Origin: an uncultured Proteiniphilum sp. | Lineage (GTDB): Bacteria > Bacteroidota > Bacteroidia > Bacteroidales > Dysgonomonadaceae | Direction: 5' to 3' | DNA: 48,163 nucleotides | Assembly: GCA_927407015.1 (NCBI GenBank) | Contig: CAKMJT010000050.1 | Coordinates: 1 to 48,163 of the forward strand | In this document: positions 41,234 to 48,163 of the stretch, in pieces | How the letters are laid out: every line of letters begins with the position of its first letter | Numbering within the stretch: the first letter of the stretch is position 1 | Program-made: the position numbers and the translations under genes | Notes under the pieces: model-generated | The model's database searches: none | Told to the model about the DNA's origin: nothing | The model's input: the letters and a program-made list of their open reading frames with translations, nothing else

Positions 41234-41671
41234 ATGAATGAAAATGCAAAGAACTTCCCGAAACGGGGAAAAGGGGGACGTTCCCCCAAGAATGATCCGG
41301 CTGCTTACCGTTATTCGGTAAACTTCACGGCTGTCGAACACGCCCGGTTCCTCACCATGTTTGAGCAATCAGGGCTTCAATCTATGGCACGTTTTATCGC
41401 TGCCCGTGTATTCGGGGACGAGTTTCGTGTGGTAAAAATCGACCGTTCCGCTATGGAATATGTTACCAAACTCACTTCTTTTTATGCACAATTCCGTTCC
41501 GTTGGAACGAATTACAACCAAGTTGTAAAGGAATTGCACAGTAATTTTTCAGAGAAAAAAGCCCTCGCTTTACTCTACAAATTGGAGAAAGCAACCATTG
41601 AACTGGTTGAAATCGGGAAGAATATTCTGGAATTATCGGAAGAATTTAAGGAAAAATGGTTGCAAAAATAA
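41234..41671 (+). CDS. mobA: MobA, relaxosome accessory protein
   Basis: 145 residues from the ATG at 41234, just after the CCACTAAAAAAATCC element; the frame is open from 41183. The basic N-terminus (KRGKGGRSPKNDPAAYRYSVNFTAVEHARFLTMFEQSG) resembles a ribbon-helix-helix DNA-binding domain and the rest is helical. MobA proteins of Bacteroidota elements bind oriT and assist the relaxase. It overlaps mobB by 16 bases, so translation should be coupled. Confidence 0.88.
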   Translation: MNENAKNFPKRGKGGRSPKNDPAAYRYSVNFTAVEHARFLTMFEQSGLQSMARFIAARVFGDEFRVVKIDRSAMEYVTKLTSFYAQFRSVGTNYNQVVKELHSNFSEKKALALLYKLEKATIELVEIGKNILELSEEFKEKWLQK

Positions 41672-42906
41672 ACATCGGGAGCAACCTATACGGTGCATTG
41701 GCATACAATCAGGAAAAAGTGGACGAGGGTTTGGGGAAGATACTGGGGAGCAATCTTGTCTTTGAACCTGCCGACGGTCAGTTCAATGTTTCGGAATGTA
41801 TAGAAGATTTTATGCAGTTTGTCCCGGCTCACTTCCGTACTGAAAAGCCTGTTTTCCATGTATCGTTAAACCCGCATCCTGATGACCGCCTGACAGACGA
41901 TCAACTGGCGGACATCGGGCGGGAGTACATGGAGAAACTGGGATATGGTAATCAACCTTATCTTATTTTCAAGCATGAGGACATTGGTAGGGAACACATA
42001 CATATCGTATCGCTCCGGGTGGATAGCGAGGGTAAGAAAATCGACAGTTACAAAGAGCATGAACGAAGCAAGGAGATAACCGAACACTTGGAACGCAAAT
42101 ACAACCTGAACCCTGCGGAGGGGCAAAAACGTTCGGAACAATGGGAACTTACTCCTGTCGATGTTGCAAAAGGCGATTTGAAGAAACAGATTGCTGCTGT
42201 TATCAAACCGTTGGCATCCATGTATCACTTTCAGTCAATAGGAGAATACAAAGCGGTTCTCTCCTTATATAATATAAATGTGGAGGAGCTGAAGGGCGAA
42301 GTAAAAGGTAAGCCCTATCGGGGATTGCTGTATTCGGCAATGGACAGCGAGGGCAACAAAGTCGGTAATCCGTTAAAGTCCTCCATTTTCGGGAAGTCGG
42401 TCGGCTATGACGGATTGGAAAAGCGAATGGCAAAAACAGCCGAACGCATCAAAATCAAGAATCTGAAAGCACATACGCTGAAAGCCGTTTCCGAAGCCAA
42501 GCAGGGCAGCCAAAATGAGAGCGAGTTCCGAGCGAAACTAAGGCAGCAGGGTATTGATGTTCTGTTCAGACGGAATGATGAAGGGCGGATTTATGGGGCA
42601 ACATTCATAGACCATACAACCCGTACCGTTCTGAATGGCTCACGACTGGGCAAGGAGTATTCAGCCAATGTATTCAATGATTTATATGGCGGTAATCAAC
42701 AGCAGGTACAAGAGCCAATTCAAGATACCCGACTGTCCGACGCTTACAAAGCAAATACACAACAAGAGAATAACCTCAGTGCGGACAATGGTCTGGGTGG
42801 AATTTTCTCAATCCTTTCTCCCGAACCGGAGAACCATCCCAAAGATGAAATACCATTACCACGCCGTAAGAAAAAGAAAAAACGCAGGTATGGAAGGCAG
42901 ATGTAG
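41656..42906 (+). CDS. mobB: MobB relaxase
   Basis: 416 residues. HVSLNP (68-73) and HEDIGREHIHIV (His107, His114, His116) are the relaxase motifs; the His residues hold the metal, and a Tyr near the N-terminus (Tyr12 or Tyr17) would carry the DNA. It nicks the element at oriT and leads the strand into the recipient. The C-terminal part is helical and ends in a basic tail (PRRKKKKKRRYGRQ). It is followed 9 bp on by the convergent helicase gene. Confidence 0.92.
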   Translation: MVAKINIGSNLYGALAYNQEKVDEGLGKILGSNLVFEPADGQFNVSECIEDFMQFVPAHFRTEKPVFHVSLNPHPDDRLTDDQLADIGREYMEKLGYGNQPYLIFKHEDIGREHIHIVSLRVDSEGKKIDSYKEHERSKEITEHLERKYNLNPAEGQKRSEQWELTPVDVAKGDLKKQIAAVIKPLASMYHFQSIGEYKAVLSLYNINVEELKGEVKGKPYRGLLYSAMDSEGNKVGNPLKSSIFGKSVGYDGLEKRMAKTAERIKIKNLKAHTLKAVSEAKQGSQNESEFRAKLRQQGIDVLFRRNDEGRIYGATFIDHTTRTVLNGSRLGKEYSANVFNDLYGGNQQQVQEPIQDTRLSDAYKANTQQENNLSADNGLGGIFSILSPEPENHPKDEIPLPRRKKKKKRRYGRQM

Positions 42907-42915
42907 CAATCTATG

Positions 42916-45900
42916 TTATTGACTGGCTATCACTTCAAGATTAATTCTATACGTTTCAAGTAGATGATTTTCAGTTACTGCTAATAATTCTAATTGTTGT
43001 TCCGATGCACTTCTCGCAGATAAGCCCGGTTGAACAATATAGATTTTGAAATCGGTTTTATAAAAACGTTTGCTTTTTTCTTTTATTAAAGCGAGATCAT
43101 CTATTTTGCCTTTTTCAAATCGAGTGTTTTTCGCATTTGAAATTCGTCGAGATTCTCGTTCAATCATGTGTTTGAATAATTCAAAACCACCCTTTCCTTT
43201 CCAAAATATACTTTTTTGAGCCTGACCGCAAACTTCATATAAATCGCTAATCCTCGCACCTGCTGTTGTTTCATGTGAATATTTCAAATGAAATAATTCT
43301 ACGTCTATCTTCTTTGCGATGTCATCGACTTTTATCGTTATTAAATCCGCAGCTTCACCAGAACTATCATCATCGAAAACAATATCATAGTCATTATTTA
43401 AAAGTTCAGTAATAACTTTGTGTTGGATGTTGCCCGAAGCTTTTTGTTCCCCTTGTGATTCTTCTCTGATATTAACACCAGTCCAGTCCCATACTTTTAT
43501 TTTATTGCGGTCATATGAACTACCATCGAATACAAAATCTACAAATTGATTCCCTTCCAACCAAGAACCATTAAAGAATCGAATTATAGGAGAAAAACTA
43601 TAAAAATATTCAGAAATGCTGTGTGATTTTGCCCCGAACTGGATAGAAACTGGATTTTCAACGTTTACAAATCTGAAGTTTCTATCATCAATTTCTAATT
43701 TGTATATAGACCTAAATTTTTCGGACGAAATTTTAAGTTGAATATCTCCAGTTTCTGTTGGTTGATGTAATTCCAATTCAACAGAATCAAGAGGATAACC
43801 AATATCTTTATATACAATGAAAACGGCTTGTTCATTCTTCTTATATATTTCTTCGTTCCACTCTATTGAAATAGGCATCAATTCTGGTCTTGCAGGAATA
43901 GTACGAGGGTAAATAGCTCCACTCAAAATCTCATTAGGATCAATCGTTTCGTCTAAAAGTTTGTCGCCAGTGTAATTACACCAGTTTATTAGTTCTTCAA
44001 TATTTCCAGTTTTTCGAGTCCAAACTCGCCCTTTATATGAACAGCCAATAGAAACTTTATCACCATTCTCAAATCCTACTCCAAATATGTTTGATTTAAT
44101 TTTATTGGCTAATTGGACAGGACTAAGTGCAGGTTCAACATCTTCGCCTGTATACATGGTAAAATTTCGTTGTTTACCTAATTGTTCCTTTAATCCTACG
44201 TTGTTAATTTTTAATCGTGTTACATTCCCTAAACTGCGATAAACATCTTCGGCATTTATTGGAGATGCTGTTCCAAAAGAAACAGCTTCAGCGAGTTTTT
44301 CAAACATGCTTCCATTGGCAGAGCAATTGATGTATAGTAATTGTTGGTCTTGATTCCAATAAACAATATACAATGTCCATTCTAAGCGGTAAATATCTTT
44401 TAAATCTCCCCACTTGACAGAAACTTTGTTTCCTGTAACTATAACTAATGTTCTCTTTTCGCTATTTATGTCAGAATAGACTTGGTCAAAATTATCAATA
44501 CCTGCAATCCCTTTTTCGAAATTGTTAGGATACCATGTGTCTGTGTCTGTTTTATAAACAACTGTACTTAGCGCAGGAGTGATATTTTGCAATTGGATTT
44601 CATTCGGAAACTTATTGAATCCTTGCATAAATTCGTATAAACTTTCCTGTTCTCTTGTGTTTTCGTCTGAAATTATTGGAAGTATCTGATTCCAATCAGA
44701 ATCTTGTGAATAAAGAGCTTGAAGTTCTTCGGTTACTTCTACATTTGCAAGATTGACTACAATTGAGGCATCTCCAAGTTCACTATCTCTACTTGAGCGT
44801 GTAAATCGACCTGCTAATTGCAATGTTATTGGCAGACTCTTTTTTATATCATGAAACGCAGCAATTTTAAGTTCCGGCATATCAAATCCTTCCCCAAACA
44901 TATCAACGCAAATAATTACTCTTGTTTCGTAATTTAATATTTTCTGTCTTGCTTCTTTCTGTTCTTCTTGTGTTAAGCCTGTATGTATTTGAATTGGATT
45001 TAATTCTTCGTATTCATTGTATATATTATATACATGGTCTGCTCTTGCTGTTGAATTGACTCTTGCCATAAGAATATGATTATAGCCTTGTTCCAAATCT
45101 TCCTTCAATATTTCTACAGCTTTCTTTGCAATTGCTTTGTCGTATTCACTCGAATTAAACTCATAGATAGGATGATATTTTATTCTTTTAAAGTATCCCT
45201 CATCTTGTGCTTTCCGAAGAGGGTAGTTAAATATTATTTTCCCTCCAATGTTTCTATCGTCATTTCTGAAAGGGGTAGCAGTAAATTGTAATATGTATTT
45301 GTTTTTAAAAACAGATACGAATTTTCTCCATGTTTTAGCTGCAATGTGATGGGCTTCATCTATAAATAGATGAGAACAATTCTCTGAAATAGCCTGTTGA
45401 ATCTCATTGTTTAACTGCCCTACAACACTCATCGTTGTTACAACAACATTACAGTTCTCAAATAAAGCATTGACTTCTTCTGTCGTCGAGGGGCGGTGCT
45501 TCATTATCCCAACTCTTGGGTATAAAGCAGAGTCATTGATTATTTTCAATGTTTTCAGCAATCCGAGGGTTATGAATTTTTTCGCTAATTGGGAGCGTAA
45601 AGCATCCGAAGGAACTACTATTAAAACTTTGATACAATTTGCAGCTATAAGTAGGGATAACATTGTTTCCGTCTTACCTGTTCCTGTTGGCATAACAATA
45701 GTTGCAGGTTCATTTCCTATTTGCCAGTGTGCCAAAGCCGCATATATACCACCCAATTGAGGAGAGCGAAGTCCTTCAATATTTAGTTCTATGTTCTCCT
45801 TCTTAAATAGAAATGCTCCATTGTAAGAATCTGTGATTTCTTGACAAGTATTTGGCGCTCTAAACTCTGGATGTTTTATCCATTTATACTTTTCTTGATT

Positions 45901-46158
45901 GAAATTTCCAGTTTCAACATCTTCTAAATTCTTTGCAAGAAGAATTTGCTCGAACCTGTCATGTGCAGACCAATCTTTTTTCGGACTGATCAATATTTCT
46001 CTACCATTATCGACTTTTATGATATACCCTTGAACTCGATTAAAAGAGTATTCTTCAATCGCTCCATCAACTGTTGTTTGTTCAAACCCTAATTGACACA
46101 CATAATCTTTCCCTATTTTTTCGAACAAGGAGAAATGGGCAGGTAGATTTATTTTCAT
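42916..46158 (-). CDS. SF2 helicase with C-terminal nuclease-like domain (candidate defence gene)
   Basis: 1080 residues. Helicase motifs: Walker A MPTGTGKTE (about 156-164), DEAH (about 267-270), FTATPFR, then ICVDMFGEGFDMPELKIAAFHD and QLAGRFTRSSR in the second RecA domain. The N-terminal 100 and central residues 500-900 match nothing I know. Near the C-terminus GEAADLI (about 934-940) and VELFHLKYS (about 951-959) resemble a PD-(D/E)XK active site, and YEVCGQAQKS follows. It reads against and splits mobB from mobC, so it is cargo; restriction or another anti-phage role is the best guess. Confidence 0.85.
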   Translation of the reverse strand: MKINLPAHFSLFEKIGKDYVCQLGFEQTTVDGAIEEYSFNRVQGYIIKVDNGREILISPKKDWSAHDRFEQILLAKNLEDVETGNFNQEKYKWIKHPEFRAPNTCQEITDSYNGAFLFKKENIELNIEGLRSPQLGGIYAALAHWQIGNEPATIVMPTGTGKTETMLSLLIAANCIKVLIVVPSDALRSQLAKKFITLGLLKTLKIINDSALYPRVGIMKHRPSTTEEVNALFENCNVVVTTMSVVGQLNNEIQQAISENCSHLFIDEAHHIAAKTWRKFVSVFKNKYILQFTATPFRNDDRNIGGKIIFNYPLRKAQDEGYFKRIKYHPIYEFNSSEYDKAIAKKAVEILKEDLEQGYNHILMARVNSTARADHVYNIYNEYEELNPIQIHTGLTQEEQKEARQKILNYETRVIICVDMFGEGFDMPELKIAAFHDIKKSLPITLQLAGRFTRSSRDSELGDASIVVNLANVEVTEELQALYSQDSDWNQILPIISDENTREQESLYEFMQGFNKFPNEIQLQNITPALSTVVYKTDTDTWYPNNFEKGIAGIDNFDQVYSDINSEKRTLVIVTGNKVSVKWGDLKDIYRLEWTLYIVYWNQDQQLLYINCSANGSMFEKLAEAVSFGTASPINAEDVYRSLGNVTRLKINNVGLKEQLGKQRNFTMYTGEDVEPALSPVQLANKIKSNIFGVGFENGDKVSIGCSYKGRVWTRKTGNIEELINWCNYTGDKLLDETIDPNEILSGAIYPRTIPARPELMPISIEWNEEIYKKNEQAVFIVYKDIGYPLDSVELELHQPTETGDIQLKISSEKFRSIYKLEIDDRNFRFVNVENPVSIQFGAKSHSISEYFYSFSPIIRFFNGSWLEGNQFVDFVFDGSSYDRNKIKVWDWTGVNIREESQGEQKASGNIQHKVITELLNNDYDIVFDDDSSGEAADLITIKVDDIAKKIDVELFHLKYSHETTAGARISDLYEVCGQAQKSIFWKGKGGFELFKHMIERESRRISNAKNTRFEKGKIDDLALIKEKSKRFYKTDFKIYIVQPGLSARSASEQQLELLAVTENHLLETYRINLEVIASQ

Positions 46159-46186
46159 GATTAATCCATTTATATTGTATAGACGA

Positions 46187-46194
46187 CAAAATTA
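46187..46194 (-). promoter_or_regulatory. -7 box of the helicase-nuclease gene (TAATTTTG)
   Basis: Full match on the minus strand, about 29 bases before the start at 46158. The same box sequence drives the nuclease-caspase pair. Confidence 0.5.
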
Positions 46195-46225
46195 GCAAAT
46201 ATTTAAGATACAGGAAAATATATAT

Positions 46226-46269
46226 CCATCAAAGCCACACATATCCAAATCGAAGCCACATGTAACCAC
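46226..46269 (-). repeat. 21-bp iteron pair upstream of mobC
   Basis: Read on the minus strand, TGG triplets lie at 0, 10, 21 and 31, with two GTGGCTTCGAT/GTGGCTTTGAT blocks 21 bp apart (GCCAC on the plus strand at 46234 and 46255). The central GTGGCTTCGATTTGG matches the mobA copy closely. Confidence 0.7.
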
Positions 46270-46342
46270 TTCCCGAAAAAACGTACAAAACCTCGCACAT
46301 CTCCTATACTTTCGCTTCTCAAACATTCAAAATATAATAGAA

Positions 46343-48163
46343 ATGCAACAAGAAGATGATTTAAGAGGACTTGCCAAAGTCATGGAATTTATGCGGGCAA
46401 TAAGCATAATTTTCGTAGTGATAAACATTTATTGGTTCTGCTATTTCGCTTTGCGGGAATGGGGAATCAATATTGGAGTAGTTGATAAGATACTACTGAA
46501 CTTTGACCGAACTGCCGGACTATTCGGCAATATTCTGTACACCAAATTATTTGCCGTTATTTTCCTTGCCCTTTCCTGTTTGGGTACTAAGGGCGTGAAA
46601 GAGGAAAAAATCACTTGGCCGAAAATCTATGTTTTTCTGGCAATCGGTTTTATCCTGTTCTTTATGAACTGGTGGATACTTGATTTACCGTTACCCACAG
46701 TGGCAGCAACAGGTTTTTATATCCTCACAATGGCAGCAGGCTATCTGTTTTTGTTAGTTGGTGGCTTATGGATGAGCCGTTTGCTGAAGAACAATCTTAT
46801 GGACGACGTTTTCAATATGGAAAACGAATCGTTTATGCAGGAAACACGGCTATTACAGAGTGAATATTCCGTGAACCTACCAACTAAATTTTGGTATAAA
46901 AAGAAGCAATGGAAAGGTTGGATAAATGTCGTCAATCCTTTTCGTGCCAGTATCGTACTCGGAACTCCGGGTAGTGGAAAATCATACGCCGTTGTTAATC
47001 AGTATATAAAGCAGCAGATAGAGAAAGGATTTTCGATGTATGTGTATGACTTCAAGTTTCCAGACCTTTCTACAATCGCTTATAACCATTTATTGAACAA
47101 TCAATTAGGATACAAAAAAGTACCGACTTTCTATGTGATTAACTTCGATGACCCGAGCCGTTCACACCGATGCAACCCTATCAATCCGTCTTTCATGGAA
47201 GATATCAGTGACGCATACGAATCGAGTTACACAATTATGCTCAACCTCAATAAAACGTGGGTGCAGAAGCAGGGCGACTTCTTTGTAGAATCTCCGATTA
47301 TTTTGTTTGCTTCAATCATTTGGTATCTTAGAATATATAAGGATGGAAAGTATTGTACATTTCCTCATGCGATAGAGTTCCTGAATAAACGCTACGAAGA
47401 CATTTTCCCTATTCTCACTTCATATCCCGAACTTGAGAACTACCTTTCTCCCTTTATGGACGCGTGGTTGGGTGGTGCTGCCGACCAGTTAATGGGACAG
47501 ATAGCAAGTGCGAAAATTCCGTTATCCCGTATGATTTCGCCCCAGTTGTACTGGGTTATGAGTGGCGATGAGTTTACGCTTGATATAAACAATCCTGATG
47601 ATCCGAAAGTGTTGGTTGTCGGTAACAATCCCGACAGACAGAACATTTACGGTGCGGCATTGGGACTTTACAACTCCCGTATCGTGAAACTCATAAATAA
47701 AAAGGGGCAACTGAAAAGTTCGGTAGTCATTGACGAGCTACCCACAATTTACTTCAAAGGATTGGATAACCTGATAGCGACTGCCCGTAGTAATAAAGTT
47801 GCAGTGCTTTTAGGGTTTCAAGATTTTAGCCAATTAACAAGGGATTACGGCGATAAGGAAGCAAAGGTCGTGATGAACACTGTAGGTAATATTTTCTCCG
47901 GTCAGGTTGTGGGAGATACGGCAAAAACGCTTTCCGACCGTTTCGGGAAAGTATTGCAGAAACGTCAATCCATGACCATTAACCGCAACGATAAATCGAC
48001 CTCTATCAGCACCCAAATGGATAGTTTGATACCGCCTTCAAAAATCTCCAATCTCACACAAGGGATGTTCGTTGGTGCGATTGCCGACAATTTCGATGAA
48101 CGTATCGAGCAAAAGATATTCCATTGCGAAATTGTTGTGGATAATGCAAAGGGTAAGCCCCCG
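46343..48163 (+). CDS. mobC: MobC coupling protein (VirD4/TraG-like), partial at right edge
   Basis: 607 codons from the ATG at 46343 are open to the window end, so the C-terminus is missing. Four hydrophobic segments lie in about 1-155 (for example IIFVVINIYWFCYFAL and YVFLAIGFILFFMNWWIL). Walker A GTPGSGKS is at 207-214 and Walker B SVVIDELPT near 459-467, then TARSNKVAVLLGFQDFSQL, a typical VirD4 sensor motif. It links the relaxase-DNA complex to the TraG-powered channel. In most CTns mobC follows mobB directly; here the helicase gene lies between. Confidence 0.93.
   Translation, partial: MQQEDDLRGLAKVMEFMRAISIIFVVINIYWFCYFALREWGINIGVVDKILLNFDRTAGLFGNILYTKLFAVIFLALSCLGTKGVKEEKITWPKIYVFLAIGFILFFMNWWILDLPLPTVAATGFYILTMAAGYLFLLVGGLWMSRLLKNNLMDDVFNMENESFMQETRLLQSEYSVNLPTKFWYKKKQWKGWINVVNPFRASIVLGTPGSGKSYAVVNQYIKQQIEKGFSMYVYDFKFPDLSTIAYNHLLNNQLGYKKVPTFYVINFDDPSRSHRCNPINPSFMEDISDAYESSYTIMLNLNKTWVQKQGDFFVESPIILFASIIWYLRIYKDGKYCTFPHAIEFLNKRYEDIFPILTSYPELENYLSPFMDAWLGGAADQLMGQIASAKIPLSRMISPQLYWVMSGDEFTLDINNPDDPKVLVVGNNPDRQNIYGAALGLYNSRIVKLINKKGQLKSSVVIDELPTIYFKGLDNLIATARSNKVAVLLGFQDFSQLTRDYGDKEAKVVMNTVGNIFSGQVVGDTAKTLSDRFGKVLQKRQSMTINRNDKSTSISTQMDSLIPPSKISNLTQGMFVGAIADNFDERIEQKIFHCEIVVDNAKGKPP

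Noticed and set aside
17688..48163. Known resistance genes such as tetQ or erm in the element
   Set aside because: I looked for ribosomal protection, rRNA methylase and beta-lactamase motifs and found none in the visible part; only the DHFR-fold gene is a possible drug-related cargo.

Overview
The window joins two unlike pieces of DNA and fits a chromosome of the phylum Bacteroidota, probably order Bacteroidales. Promoters have the phylum's TAnnTTTG -7 box, several with a TTTG box 17-19 bp upstream. From about 350 to 17450 the DNA is GC-rich housekeeping sequence. From about 17450 to the right edge it is AT-richer and carries an integrative conjugative element (conjugative transposon, CTn) next to a tRNA-Asp gene. 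The right end of the element lies outside the window. Chromosomal part (1-17449): a C-terminal ORF fragment; dinB (DNA polymerase IV); a PlsC-type acyltransferase; an S23/four-helix-bundle gene broken by one TGA; an ABC-F ATPase; a DEAD-box RNA helicase followed by a cold-shock-domain protein; hisS; a PIN-PhoH ATPase; an exported M3 peptidase (Dcp-like); an RRM RNA-binding protein; tsaB; pdxH; a LolD-like ABC ATPase; an S9 lipoprotein peptidase; tRNA-Asp. Several gaps hold runs of degenerate heptamer repeats. Element, left part (17450-24460): a strong terminator, repeats of GGGGGTACAGTT, a CTn-type tyrosine integrase, ORF6N and RhuM-like proteins, a lipoprotein, a DHFR/RibD-fold reductase with a long structured leader, and small CTn genes separated by GC-rich stem-loops. 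Element, cargo 1 (24460-26760, minus strand): a PD-(D/E)XK nuclease-like gene followed by a caspase-like protease with its own promoter, a candidate defence or cell-suicide pair. Element, transfer part (26860-40515, minus strand): an almost unbroken tra operon, reading from the right traA (ParA-like), traB, traC, traD, traE, traF, traG (VirB4-like), a DUF3876 gene, traI, traJ, traK, traL, traM, traN, traO, a traQ-like lipoprotein, a methyltransferase-like gene, an M23 peptidase and a PH-domain protein. About 720 bp upstream of traA/mobA holds AT-rich degenerate repeats, 21-bp iterons and a candidate oriT. mobA and the relaxase gene mobB read rightward. mobC (VirD4-like coupling protein) follows but is cut by the window end, and a 1080-codon helicase-nuclease gene lies in the opposite direction between mobB and mobC. 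The signals I think least explained are: (1) a pair of 21-bp iterons whose TGG triplets are spaced 10-11-10, found upstream of mobA, upstream of mobC, inside traD and, weaker, near the integrase; (2) a 23-nt intercistronic element built on CCACTAAAAAAATYC before traE and traN, with its core before mobA; (3) the nuclease-caspase pair; (4) the helicase-nuclease inside the mob cluster; (5) the structured leader with a 29-codon ORF before the reductase gene. All calls come from reading the sequence; no database search was made.
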